Positions 10,801 to 21,750 of a DNA stretch of 64,000 bases are shown here, one piece after another. The stretch lies in NCBI GenBank assembly GCA_037903475.1, contig JBAJFG010000330.1, positions 124,001 through 188,000 on the forward strand. Reading direction: 5' to 3'. The notes beneath the pieces are model-generated. The model ran no database searches and was not told the DNA's origin. It saw only the letters and a program-made list of their open reading frames with translations. Within the stretch, counting starts at the first letter, position 1, and each line of letters starts with the position of its first letter. The position numbers and the translations under genes are program-made. This DNA comes from Ancylostoma caninum. Taxonomy: Eukaryota > Nematoda > Chromadorea > Rhabditida > Ancylostomatidae.

Positions 10801-12308
10801 GTGCAGCGAAAATCATCCTGATACGATTTTGTATTAATTAGTTTTTGTTGTCTTAGTACTTATTGTCGCTCATGAGAGCTCATCACTTGTGATGGTTACA
10901 TAAAATAAAATGCACCAGCCTTATCGTAGCACGCTGGACTCTCAGGCTTCTTTTCGCGCTCGGATCGCTCGCATATTTTCAGTTTTCACAGATAAGATTA
11001 ATGCAGGTGGATCAACAGACACTATCCACAGAGAATTAGCCTTCATCGGGGCTCACGGAACTATTAACCCATTATGGACAGTTATTTTCCAACCATTTGT
11101 GGTAACGCAGTTCGGTTCGCTGTGGTGGACGTATATAGTAGAAAATGATCGAATAAGTGCAAATTGGGGTTGGACCTGAACACGGGTAAATACATATAAC
11201 GCCGTTGGATCCGTCTCCTGACACTCCTCCAGTTCTCGACGCCGATGCGCCCTTATCAAGCCGTTCGACTCGAGCCCAGGCGTTTCCACACTTTTGGACA
11301 CCGGTGCACCAATATCAAGCCATCGGACCCCGCTCCCGTCCTTATACACCGGTGCACCCTTATTTATTTATTTATTTGAAGGCGTAAGCAAAGCTCTTGT
11401 CGGCCATTAACATGTCTGAACATGACAAAAGTGGCCCGAAACACCTGTAAATCAAGGTATGAATCAAAAATTTGCAACGAACACGATGGTGTGGGTATTT
11501 TCCATTTTTGATGGCTGGTTCTCGTGCACAGACAAACATGAAATGCCAATTAATAATTATCGTACATAACTCGATGCACTGTACACGATGGTGTGGGTAT
11601 TTTCCATTTTTGATGGCTGGTTCTCGTGCACAGACACACACATGAAGTGCCAATTAATAGTAGGTAGATAGTGAGTGAGATACATATTAATACATTCATC
11701 ATCAGTATTGGGTTCCCGTTTGTATTCAAACCTTCCACATTTTAGGTCTCACCAAGACCACTCCATCACTGAATAACGTCAGCCTCAAAGTGGAGTCCTT
11801 GCTACCTAACTTCATCTTGTTGGTTGCACATAGCAGTTGCACCTCTACCGCACCAACTACGACGTGAGAGGCGTATACAACTTCACACTGCAATACGATC
11901 ACTGTTGGGAAACGACATCAGCCTGTGATGTGTTGCAACTGGACTCACAGGTATATCTTCGACTTCCTGCAGTAAATTTAGTTGGGCAATATGAACGTCA
12001 TTTTCTCTTCTTATGGTGTTCGAACGCCTAAAGAACTGATTATCCTGCTACGAACTCTGGTGCATGAGAAATGCTCTGGCTACTTCTGAACCTTAGCGTT
12101 TCTTTTAGTTTTCCCCGATATTTGTTCGTCCAAACCCACACACATACAAACATTCAGAGCTGTCTACATATCGCAGTTGTTTACTGCAAAACTTTGCCGT
12201 AGGGTAGAAATGACAGAAGAATGCTTGAGATGTTCAGAAACTCATTTCCCTTGCAACTACAGCTTGTCACTTAAAAACGGCGGTCTTCGCTTCGCAGTTT
12301 CGAGATGA
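7885..12308 (+). CDS. Unrecognised multi-exon gene, 3' part
   Basis: Five segments form a phase-consistent chain: 7885-7992 (108 nt), 8125-8157 (33), 8854-8887 (34), 11837-11950 (114) and 12177-12308 (132, ending in TGA). All start after AG and end before GT. The first reads APFDIPIQAEDVHLHCDLNP and the fourth LYRTNYDVRGVYNFTLQYDH. The last is cysteine-rich (ECLRCSETHFPC). The chain suggests an extracellular or secreted product, but no family is recognised. Upstream exons are missing. Intron 2 holds the inverted hammerhead pair at 8291-8518, and intron 3 the LINE at 9501-10430. The 33- and 34-nt exons are the weakest calls. Confidence 0.45.
8291..8324 (-). ncRNA. Hammerhead ribozyme-like motif
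   Basis: On the reverse strand the order is CTGACGA, then A, a 5-bp stem II GGCAC-TAA-GTGCC, then GAAA and GTTC. The conserved core boxes CUGANGA and GAAA are both intact and stem II is perfect. The base pairing after GAAA differs from the intact copy near 31.8 kb, so activity is doubtful. Confidence 0.6.
8482..8518 (+). ncRNA. Hammerhead ribozyme-like motif, damaged core
   Basis: CTGACGA, A, stem II GGCGC-TAA-GTGCC (one G-U pair), then GGAAGC where GAAAC is expected, then TAGCC. The GAAA box is mutated, so it is probably inactive. It is the inverted partner of 8291-8324. Confidence 0.55.
9501..10430 (+). pseudogene. LINE (non-LTR retrotransposon) 3' fragment, frameshifted
   Basis: The frame at 9703-10401 encodes the C-terminal part of a LINE endonuclease/reverse transcriptase ORF: FKYLGSLVEE, then VVPILLYGSETWTL, RCLRQILGM, and VRRLRWFGHVCRMD, the usual motif order in this family. 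Upstream, 9501-9735 in a different frame gives the residues after the RT active site (YELRINTEKMKIM), with the aspartates of the catalytic box lost. A one-base shift near 9724 separates the frames. The 5' two thirds are absent, as in 5'-truncated LINE copies. The 3' end runs into TAAGTAAGTAAGTAA, a short tandem tail. It lies inside an intron of the 7885-12308 gene. Confidence 0.85.
11201..11365 (+). repeat. Decayed copies of the 59-bp satellite
   Basis: About three diverged units with CGTTGGATCC, CAGGCGTTTCCACACTTTTG and GACACCGGTGCACC, clearly related to the arrays at 19.7-20.4, 22.5-23.0 and 56.2-57.8 kb. Confidence 0.65.
11380..11660. repeat. Satellite-flank module, inverted copy at 22025-22235
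   Basis: GCCATTAACATGTCTGAACA near 11403 and TGGCTGGTTCTCGTGCACAG near 11511 recur as reverse complements near 22200 and 22073. An internal block of about 60 bp with GATGGTGTGGGTATTTTCC is duplicated in tandem (11484 and 11587). Both modules lie next to satellite arrays. Confidence 0.55.
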
Positions 12309-12921
12309 CTTGCTCATCCATGTAGTAGTGACACTCAATAATCATCGCAATTAAATTACTTGTTTGCCAAGCCAATATATTTCGGTGAAATTGTTGGACA
12401 AATTTAATCAAGAAAAATTTGGGGCAAAATTTAAGCGCCGACGAAGTATTGCCTCAGTGCGTCTTAGAGTGCTCTAATACTACTCATTTCAAAGAAATGC
12501 TTAACGCAGGATTACGGTAAGAATCATCATAGAGCATGTCGTGGCGAATGTGGAGACGAGTTTTGATAGTAGCCATTCAGTGAAAGAAGAGGAATATTTC
12601 CATGGAAAAACCATCTAAGACGCTTCAATTTCCAACGAAAAAAGAATCCACGAAGAAAAACCCGCATTAATTACGCACCACCCTAGCGAAAAAGCGAATA
12701 AATGCATAAACGCGCTAGGAGTTTCAACATCACCTCAGTACATTGCCAACACCTTCAATTGCAGTGTGAAGTTCTGCGCTGCTGCCAGTTGACTTCTTTT
12801 CCAACTCTAGAACGACCATTTTATCAATCATATCTAACACCTACCCAATGAAGCCTGTGAGAGCGGCAGAGAACTATGGCTGCACAACCAAGGGGCCTGA
12901 TCAGAAAAAAAATGCAATCTG

Positions 12922-13693
12922 TTAGATACCAAAGTCCTGAATCAATTCTCCTCCCGATTGTATCTGCTTCCCTAGTGATGCAATTTTAGAAGCAAGACTG
13001 ATCAGTTTTGAAGTTCTCAGGTTTTCTAGCAATTGCCCTGTCTCCTTACTTTGCTCGCCGATCATGCCAGAGTCCACCGTCAATCCTCCGATTGGTGACG
13101 AAATACCCACGAATATATGTATGGAAGCACGAATTTAAAATGGATAGCTACTAGCTAAATAGCTACTATAAGTTCTAGAGAATATCAAATAATTTCATGA
13201 TTTGACACTGTTGAGTTTGAACGTCGAAGTCCGAATGGTAGGGGAAGAGACGTGCAAAGATGGCCATGAAATGGGTTGTGGTTAATGAGAACGGAAAATT
13301 TTGCATAACCGTTTCGGTTACAGAAAAATTAGTGGCGCCCTGAGTTTCAAAGTAGTACACCAATGTGCACAGTTTCGTACTGTTCGGTGGGACGTACCTA
13401 TCCCATGTGTATCATCTATGATCATAACATCAAATAAACACGGATATAGTCGACGATTTTTCTTTGAAGTAAATCTTTGGCAATAGCAAAAGTAGTTCTA
13501 ATACTTTCTCCCATTCACAAGGTTCGTGGGAGCTGAATAGCATTACACAAGAAATTTCTTCACCGGAGGGCACTTGATCGCATTGGTCATTTGTAGCGAA
13601 GCCTACTCCTAATTTAATATTCTGATGTAGCCTTAGGCGATCAGTACCCAACACGGAGAATTTAATGGCAAAGCGAAACGCGAGTGAATACAC
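12922..13693 (-). CDS. Unrecognised coding exons (minus strand)
   Basis: Three reverse-strand blocks look coding: 13693-13500 (KLGVGFATNDQCDQVPSGEE), about 13408-13190 (KLCTLVYYFETQGATNFSVT) and 13125-12922 (VDSGMIGEQSKETGQLLENL, ending in a stop at 12922). Codon use is gene-like and the last block ends naturally. I could not join them in phase with confidence. They may be the 3' end of the RhoGEF gene upstream or a separate gene. Confidence 0.3.
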
Positions 13694-14129
13694 CGTTATT
13701 AGACTAGCGCTTTTTCAAGGTCATCATCGAAGAATCGATGATCGCTATTGTATCTGCAGTCGTAACTCATAGTAGACCTCATGTGGAGGGGGTGGGACTG
13801 ACCCGTCTTATGTAGGAGATGATATGCACCAGTCAGAGTGATGCTGTAAGCCCTAAGAGGCGCACTTTACTTACTATTTTCCTCGCATTGCTCATCTCCT
13901 GTACAGTAAGTAATAAATATATTATCCACTGTATCACCGCATTCACTGCGCATTCGGACACTATTAGTCCAAGAGTCTAAGGCGCCACTATCCGCCAAAT
14001 AAGTCGCCACAAAGGTACGGCTGGCGTAGTTGTAAACAAACAACGAAAAAAGTTCATTTGGATCAAAATAACACCGAGCGGTCAGCGCTCAACTGAAGAA
14101 TGTTCGCCTCTGATATCTAGGGTTACAAC

Positions 14130-14335
14130 AGTTTCAATACTTCGGACTGATTTCGGGGAGGTGCGCGTGGCAAGAAACGCGCTGCGCGCGCACACGCTCA
14201 ATGGTTCGATCCCCCACGGGCCAACCAAGCCCTCCATTCCCACGAGGTCAGTAAATTGGTACATAGGAGTCTGGGATGATGAAGCACAGCTTTGATAGAT
14301 TGGATGCTCCTCCCCCCTCCTGCGAGTCACTGTAC
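14130..14335. other. Possible tRNA-derived SINE remnant
   Basis: GGTTCGATCCCCCAC at 14205 resembles a pol III B box, and a CGCG-rich region precedes it at A-box distance. No clear A box or tail is visible. Confidence 0.25.
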
Positions 14336-14726
14336 AGGGTAAGTCCCTCTACGATGTTCAGATAAAATCGAAAGCGTGGCGCATCTACAAATGCGATTCA
14401 TTAACGGCGACCACTATACCCTTCATCCTTCAATTTCGGAGAACATGGAGGTGAAAGAGAAAAGCAAAAACTACCACCAATTGGAAAAAGAAGAAAGAAA
14501 CTTTCTGTTGCATTGCCTCCCATTAGTGCTCTTTAGCCGTGAATTTGAGGCATGTTTCAAGGATTCACACTGTCAGATTCACATAAGATCGAATGCGTGC
14601 ACGATTACACGATCGCACAATGAGTGTCAAAGCTCCGTCAAGTTCCCATGAACGTAGATTACAGTCTCTTTCGAAAATCCTTGCCTCACGCTGCACCGCC
14701 CATCAGCTGAGTCACGCCACACCACG

Positions 14727-15000
14727 TACAGTGAACGTCAATGGCGGTGGCCCATCCGTGGTCTCGAGAAAGACGCCGCGCAGCCGCACCTCGCGTGCCA
14801 CAGCCGATGTCCTCTGGTGCTGTTATGCTGTTTCTAGCAGCTTTTCTACCCGTTTTAAGGATTTTCGACCGAATCGGGATGAAAAGCGCCTAGAAATAGC
14901 ATTCCGGCGGCGGGCGACACCGATCCCGGTGCGCGCGGCGCGGTTGCGCGGCGTCCTTCTCGAGGCCGCAGATGGGCCACCTTCATTGACATCCACTGCA
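14727..15000. repeat. Foldback element
   Basis: Arms of about 130 bp are inverted copies: GTCAATGGCGGTGGCCCATC near 14737 pairs with its near complement around 14990, and CTCGAGAAAGACGCCGCGCA near 14763 with its near complement near 14960. There is no coding content. It sits between RhoGEF exons and the minus-strand exons at 13 kb. Confidence 0.75.
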
Positions 15001-15368
15001 TGATAATGCATAGGTGATGCGGCGCAGCTCAGAAGATGGGCGCTGCAGCATGAGGCAAGAAGTTTTGAGAGAGACTGTAACTTCTTTCTTGCTTAGATGA
15101 TTTAGCCCATTCTGGATGGTAGACCTGATTAACCCTAGCCTTTTGAATGCATAGATGGTCGTTCTCCTAACGTTTACGTGACGAAAATTCTCCTTGCCTA
15201 CCTTAATCATCTACAGTTAAGTTTTGTGTCGTGTTTTGGTGTTAACCTTTTATTTCCAGTATTTTCTCTTCAGATTTGATTGTATTTTGCTGATTTCTGA
15301 TATTTAACCGTGTTTATGTAGTTTATAACTAGAATAAAAAAATAAAATAAAAGTAACGGTATTCTCAC

Positions 15369-18300
15369 TTTCAAGGAGAAGTTTAACACCGGCAAGACGC
15401 TGTACAGGAAAGGTCATGATGTCGGTGGCTCGTTGCCGATGGAATTCTGGAGCTTTTTCTTGTTCCTGCGAAGCAGTAGTATTAGTAACCACATGAAAAC
15501 ATTCCTCGGAAATTGGGACCAACCTCTAAAAAAGCTCGAAGGCGTGGATGTCGTTCACATGCATCAATCAAAAGACATCTAGCATCATCGCAGTAGTTGA
15601 TGTAAGACGGATATACTCGAAGGAGCTCATTATTAGCGTCCACCCAGATCTCAAACATTAAATATGCTACTATGCTACTTCGCTGATATGCCACTACTCT
15701 TCGTCATTCCAACAGTTCCACTACATCTAGATAATGTAGTTAGTAATCGAAAAGGAAACAGTAATTTGCCCTCAAATGGAGCACCAGTGGAGATTCCTAA
15801 CTCCGAGTTATAGTGCTATTAGTGACAAATAAACGTTAGCCAAGCACGTCGCCAATCGTTGGCGATGCTAGGTGCTACACTCCTCGAGGAGTATACCCGC
15901 AGGCACTCAAATAGAAAACACGAACACAAACTGTCTTGTAGGCCCACGCGCGGTGACGGCGCAGCAGCTAGCCCGAGCCCGGTCAAATGCGCAAGCACGT
16001 CTGACTTGAGTGGCGACTCATGAGTGTCGACATATCCAACTAAGACGCACAAAAAAGCAGCATCCCGATTAACCTGATTCCTCATGTGCTTTGTGCCGCT
16101 ACTTTACGGTTGGCCGCAAGTTCGAGGTTCCTCAAAACCCGAAATCCACAACAATCTCAAACGCGAAGATTCGAGCAGGTGATGTATCTAACAAATCGCA
16201 ACATAAAGCTTTCGGGATGCACTACCACGTGGGATACTTGTACGCGCTTTCAAATCAAATCGTTATGTTAAAATTATTTTGGGAGTTTTTGGACCTAGAA
16301 CTCATATTCAACAGTGAAATGGCGCGAAACACGAAAAACTTACGAAATTGGGGTGCTGTTTCTCTCGCAACTAAACGCGCTCGGTTTGACACTAATGGGT
16401 CCCACCTAGCCAGTTCAAAATGAATAAAAATGAATCGGCGATATAAAAGATAAAGATCGTGGAAATGATAGGTCGATTGCCAGGTTACATCGCCATGGAT
16501 CGCTGCCAAACGGAGCTCTTTGCCAGTACTCTCGAAGATATGCCCAAAATGAACTAGCGGTTTGAGTGATTGCGATAGCAGAAATGCCTATTTATCGCTA
16601 CGACCCATTTCTCAGAACTCCTGGAGCAAATTGCAAACAAGGATTCCTCAAAAACAACTTGCAAACAAGCTCAAATAAAGTAGTTCGCAAGCTTTTGCTA
16701 AAAACAGCTTGCAAACCAGTATGACGCCATCACCAGCCTGAAAAAAATAGTTGCCGACCAGCTTTTCATTTTGCAACTATCTTACTAGGAATTCAAAACA
16801 ACTATTTTACCAGCTCTCTCCAAAAACAACTATTTTACTAGCTTTGCGCTGATACTCTGCGGCTATCACGCAGAAATGAAAGAATCCTTCGTATGTGGTA
16901 GGGTATTTTAGCGGTCCCATGCAATGAAGAGCGGCGGTTACTTCGCTTTCATACAAAGCGTGAGTTATACATATGTTTTCAGACTTTGTCTCCATTTTTT
17001 GACTCTTCTCAAAACAGGTATTCAGATAGTTCAGTCCATTCAATTAGCTGCTAGTGAAACCACATATAGTATTAACGAAAACAAAGGTCTGGAAAAGCTT
17101 TATCCTAGAACTTTCGGAAAGATAGGATAGCGCTTTAAGTTTTCAGAATGTACTTACTCTTACCTATGCACCAATTCACTGGCAGTGCTCTGTTCAAGAC
17201 CTTTCATGGGAGATTTGCAAATTAGTCATGACTACTATAGATTGGTCAAAGAAGATCAGTTAAGCTTGATTTCTTTTCTCAGTATCCATTCCGAAGCAAG
17301 ACAATTTTGCTTATTAGAAAACTATTTAAATTAATAGACTGCACACTGGATTAGAATTCCTTTGATAACTGTGCAGCACATCGAACGCAGCCCGAACAGC
17401 GTAGTGCGACAAATAGAAACCCTAGCAGCATCTCCTCGCAGCAGCTGCCACCTTTCCCTCAGTTGCTGCTTTAAAGAGAAAAATTTTGCAGCAAGGGCAG
17501 GATGGCAGCAACCGGAAGGAAGTACTGCTAGGATTTTCACTAGACGCATTACGTTGTTGGGTTGCGTTCGCGCTGCACAGTTATCAGAGTCCCTGTTGTG
17601 GCATCTAAACTCTAATCTAATGTAGAAACAATTTCCGAAGTTTGCAGCCTTTGGAAATTTTCGAATCTTGGCTGAGTGAAGTACGACTGCGAAAGGTGAT
17701 GAACTAATCTGAGCAGTAGCCGAAGATTGCCCAATCACAGTAAACTATGAGAACTACAGAAGCAGTCTTCTGACACGAGTTGTTCCTACAATCAGATTTG
17801 TGGCTGGGTTGCGCCACACAGTTTGGAGACGTTTATGAATGCCACCAATAAAGTCGTTGTATTCTGAATAAGTGTGATCCACAAAACGTTCCTGTTCTAA
17901 CGGGTTGACTTCGGAGAACAACTATTTCACTAGCTTTTCATTTTGCAACTATTTATCAAGGAAGTGGTCAGAACAACTAATTAACCTGCTTTTCATTTTA
18001 CAACTATTTGGCAAGGAAGAGGTCAAAACAACTATTTTGCAAGCTTTTCATTTGCAACTATTTAGCAAGGAAGTGCCAAAAAATAGTATTCTACCAGCTT
18101 TCGAAAAACTAGTTTCAGATGCGATCTGAAACTAGTTTCTCAAAAGCTGGATAAATAGTTGTTGCAGAGGTTCTGAGTTATTATCATCCTTCTGACGTTT
18201 GAGGTCTCATTCACATTATCCATGTGGCGATCACCTGCGGTCGTGGCGATCGCGACGACAGCCGGTTGTAGTGGCGATCGCCACGATTGCTGGCGAAGTC

Positions 18301-19091
18301 TGGGGATACTCTTGCTCGACAACAATCGACTGAACATAAATCGTTTCCAGAGATCATTCTCACTGAATCGGTCACATTCGTTAATTCAATGCAACCACTG
18401 CAATCAAATAAAAGGTTGAGGTGAACCAAGCTGTTGCTAACGGGTTCAAGAGAATATATTTATAAGTATATGAATCAAATGTCCTTGCAGCCTCTAATGG
18501 TCAGAGTTATCACCACATAAGCGACTCGATGTGATTTTTTACACCTACCTTTGCCACATCACACTGTTTTTCGTTCCAGTTCTCTATTAAGTCAGCGAGT
18601 TTTTGGCTTATTTCTTCATGAAGATCCACGATTGGTTGGATCTTGCCAAATATTTGTACGATTTTTGGTTTACTGATTATTGGTTTTTCTTTTTCGACGC
18701 GCTCTATCAGGGCATCCTTCACCTGAAATTTGGATTCTCAGGCTGTTGAGCATAGTCCGCACTAGAACTGCCAAAACGTGGTACAGAAGTCCATAGGTTA
18801 CTGAGCAGCGTGGCGGAGCCTATTCGAAGCGACTGCACGGAGGACGATTTAACGCCAAATCCGTAATTAGATATCGCCGCGCCACTCGGTTCGTTCCTAT
18901 GGAACTGCCTGCATCATTTGGAATTTAGGTCCAACGACGATTACATATGCTTCGAAAAGTTTTTACGCTGTTAACCTTAAGTAACAGCCTTAGATTATCG
19001 ATGTAGTGTCGCTCGGTATTGAAAAGTTCTTGGCAAATTTGAAATTTTTCGTCAGTAGCACCATCAGCAAGCACAGTATCAAGGAATTGTT
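15369..19091 (-). CDS. RhoGEF (Dbl-homology domain), ECT2-like, partial
   Basis: Four exons give most of a DH domain. Exon 19091-18976 (2+38 codons) has KFQICQELFNTERHYIDNL, the start of the domain (EL..TE..Y). Exon 18722-18549 (58 codons) has IFGKIQPIVDLHEEISQKL then DLIENWNE. Exon 15649-15524 (42 codons) has VYPSYINYCDDAR and HPRLRAFLE. Exon 15465-15369 has RQRATDIMTFPVQRLAGVKL, matching the PVQR core helix. All borders are AG/GT and phases agree. DH domains exchange GDP for GTP on Rho GTPases. The wording around IENW, YPSY and PVQRL recalls ECT2, which acts in cytokinesis, but BRCT and PH parts were not found, so that is inference. A possible next exon lies near 15190-15080. Intron 2 holds the foldback at 17360 and tandem repeats. 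Confidence 0.8.
16740..16850 (+). repeat. Tandem repeat related to 17905-18095
   Basis: Units with CAGCTTTTCATTTTGCAAC and AACAACTATTTTAC repeat here and again at 17905-18095. Preceding sequence (16640-16735) repeats AACTTGCAAAC-like words. Confidence 0.5.
17360..17590. repeat. Foldback element in RhoGEF intron
   Basis: TTGATAACTGTGCAGC at 17362 is matched by the complement of CGCTGCACAGTTATCAG at 17571-17587. The arms stay alignable for about 90 bp with central GCAGCAGCTGCC-type words. The overlapping open frames on both strands are side effects. Confidence 0.75.
17905..18095 (+). repeat. Tandem repeat, about 60-66 bp unit, 3 copies
   Basis: AACAACTATTT, GCTTTTCATTTT, GCAACTATTT and AAGGAAGTGGTCA recur in order three times. 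Lies in the RhoGEF intron just before a long hairpin. Confidence 0.65.
18094..18150. repeat. Long hairpin (27-bp arms, 3-base loop)
   Basis: CCAGCTTTCGAAAAACTAGT continues to TTCAGAT, then GCG, then ATCTGAAACTAGTTTCTCAA to AAGCTGG. The inner 14 bp pair perfectly and the whole arm has only about three mismatches. Confidence 0.8.
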
Positions 19092-19197
19092 CTGAAAACG
19101 TGCATAGTTATTTTTTTGTGGAGATCATCATCGCCGCAGAGTATTAGTGTGGTAAGAAGGTCTTGAGTCGTTTGATCTTCATTTCTGTTTTGTTTCA

Positions 19198-20640
19198 CCA
19201 GTCTGGCCGTCCGGCTAACGCCGGACTTCCAAACTTCTACTGATGCTCTCTTCGCTCGCATACTCCGCATACGATGCAGAAAAAAAGGTGGACAGATTTA
19301 GTAGATCCTGTATCCTCCTGAGTAAGTCTATCGACTTTTGCAAAGCTCTGATCGCGTGAGCGGTAGCCTTCCTCCACATGGGAGAAGTAATTTCTTTTGA
19401 TTGGCCCTAGTGGCCGTTGTTAATTGGACGTAGCCGATTCAGTGAAAATGCTCTCTTGAAATAATCTATCTTTAGTTGGTTGTTGTTGTAACTCAAGTGA
19501 TAAGGGTCTGCCCATGTATAAAAACAGAGTGAATGGTGGGATGATTCAGATACAAATGGACTGGAATGAGGAGGGGAATACGGATTGGAATAACGTACAC
19601 CTAGGTCACATAAGTAGAAGGAATAGCCGGAACGGGTGCCACGGCACCATTCATAAAGAAATTTACCTAGGCCGTGACGAACTTCCTTTTATGGACACGG
19701 GCGCCCTTATCACAACGCAGGACCGTCATGCGTTTCCCCAGCTTTGGGCACCGGCGCACCCTTATCACAGTGGTGGACCCGTCTCTCCCACTTTTCGATG
19801 CCGGCGCACCCTTATCACAGCTGTCGACCCGTCTCCCCACTTTTGGACGCCGGCGCACTCTTATCACACAGTTGGACCCGACTCCCCCACTTTTGGCCGC
19901 CGGCGGGGCCTTATCACAGTGTTCGACCCGTCCCCCCACTTTTGGGCGCCGGCGAGGCCTCATCACAGTGTTCGACCCGACTCCCCACTTTTCGACGCCA
20001 GCGCACCCTTATTATAGGAGTAGACCCGTCTCCCCCGCTTTTGGGCGCCGGCGCACCCTTATCACACCGTTGGACCCGACTCCAGGCGTTTCCCCACTTT
20101 TGGGCGCTGGCGCACCCTTATCACAGTGGTGGACCCGTCTCTCCCACTTTTCGATGCCGGCGCACCCTTATCACAGATGTCGACCCGTCTCCCCACTTTT
20201 GGACGCCGGCGCACTCTTATCACACCGTTGGACCCGACTCCCCCACTTTTGGGCTCCGGCGGGGCTTTACCACACCGTTGGACCAGACTCCCCCACTTTT
20301 GAGTGCCGGCGGAGCCTTATCACAGCGTTGGACCCGTCCAACCACTTTTGGGCGCCAGCGCACCCTTATCACAGGGTGGACCCGCCCCCCCCCCCACTTT
20401 TGGCCGCCGGCGCAGCCCTTCTGTATTGACTCCATTGACAGACCCGTTGCACATTATCCAACCTTCTCCTCGATCTCATCTAAACCCCACTCAGCCATAC
20501 CACACCCATTCCCAGGCTTTTATATGATCTCACAATCACGATCACTGACCAATTGTAGAATTTCGTAACGGTCTGACACACATACATACAGACTGACATG
20601 AAAACAGACTAAGCCCGTTATTATAAGTAATGACTATTCA
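19198..20640 (+). mobile_element. Composite satellite element A (head, 59-bp array, tail)
   Basis: The head GGCCGTCCGGCTAACGCCGG begins the block and contains a perfect 7-bp stem (GTCCGGC-TAAC-GCCGGAC). Then come CTTCGCTCGCAT, a spacer ending ACTCAAGTGATAAGGGTC, the 59-bp array at 19684-20420, and a tail GCCCGTTATTATAAGTAATG. The element at 55708-57990 has the same parts in the same order with alignable spacers (for example TTCAGTGTAAAT against TTCAGTGAAAAT). No ORF apart from the array is present. Its class is unknown. Confidence 0.65.
19684..20420 (+). repeat. 59-bp satellite array S2
   Basis: About 13 diverged units of the type GGACCCG-TCTCCCC-ACTTTTGGACGCCGGCGCAC-CCTTATCAC. Several units lack the CAGGCGTTTC segment and are shorter than 59 bp. 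Open frames through it are artefacts. Confidence 0.85.
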
Positions 20641-20740
20641 GCATACAATGAAATTTACTTAACAATACAATCACCATAATCTCCATTTTCTCACTTCAAA
20701 GAATGTGGGCACTATATATCAACGAATCGTTAGCTATCGT

Positions 20741-21665
20741 TGGCTAACGCCGGACTTCCAGACTTTCCTAGTGCTCGCTTCGCTCGCTTTATCCCTTTTT
20801 CCTCCGGACAGACTCACAGCCACACCAATTTTTTTTGCTATAATGAGTGCCTCATCCTTTCCATCGTTTCTCCTCATGTAAAACTGAACTTATCAAATGA
20901 GATCAACTGCATTCCTCGAGGCAAATTTATCTTTCGCTCAACTGAAATAGCTATTTGTAACTACATGTAACCGATCCAACCTGGAATGATTACAGGAAAT
21001 TGTTTACCATTTTTTGTCTGCTATAACTGGTCAAATGATAACAGCCAGTTGGAACATATAAAAGAGGAGGGTGCGGTGTGTTCATAAACATATGAGAAAT
21101 GAAAAAAGCGGAAAGGGATGTGAGATGGATGAGATGGAGGGAACCACACGGATTCCATACTACTCACTGCTGAGCTCTGACATTTACATTCTGTGTTTTA
21201 CGATCGATGTTAAGCACCAGCGGACCGACCGAGAAAAGATGGACATTGACATTACTCATGACATTTTCTCAGTAGTGAACACATCCCTGATCCGTCGATG
21301 GTCACATTTCCAGACGTTTCTCCTTTTTTGGACGCCGGCGCACCCTTATCACTCCGTTGGACCCGACTCCAGGCGTTTCCCCACTTTTGAACGCTGGCGC
21401 ACCCTTATCACACCGTTGGACACGTCTGAAGGTGTTCTCCACCTTGTGGGGTCGGCACACCCACCGCTCTCCACTTCCCCATCCTTTAGAGCTTCTCCTC
21501 ATTCTTTGAACTCTATCATCTTGTTGATCTCGCATCCTGTCACTATCATCTTGTTGGTCTCGCAATCCTCACCACTGACCAGTCAAGGGATTTCGTTCCA
21601 CACTGACAAACAAACGTGCACACACACACATTCAGAATAGGCCCGTTATTATAAGTCATGATATT
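20741..21665 (+). mobile_element. Composite satellite element B (short array)
   Basis: Head GGCTAACGCCGGACTTCCAG at 20743 with GCTCGCTTCGCTCGC, a spacer, only two satellite units at 21330-21430, and the tail GCCCGTTATTATAAGTCATG at 21642. Same part order as elements A and C, directly following A. Confidence 0.6.
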
Positions 21666-21710
21666 ACTTATGCCTCTGTGCCCCACGGTTTTTATATGAG
21701 CACGTTTTGT

Positions 21711-21750
21711 GCGCCTTACGTTTCAACTATTCATCGTCGTCAGGAGCCTG
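21711..21750 (-). ncRNA. Hammerhead ribozyme-like motif
   Basis: The reverse strand gives GGCTC, CTGACGA, a 4-bp stem with wobble pairs (CGAT/GTTG), GAAACGT and AAGGCGC. Both core boxes are present and GAAACGT matches the form seen in Penelope-like elements. Stem II is weak. Confidence 0.45.

Noticed and set aside
14593..15003. Plus-strand ORF of 136 codons
   Set aside because: It runs through a foldback element.
16807..17043. Minus-strand ORF of 78 codons as a RhoGEF exon
   Set aside because: It overlaps tandem repeats, lacks clear splice borders and has no DH similarity.
19684..20420. CRISPR-like regular repeats
   Set aside because: Units are head-to-tail with no unique spacers, and the genome is eukaryotic.
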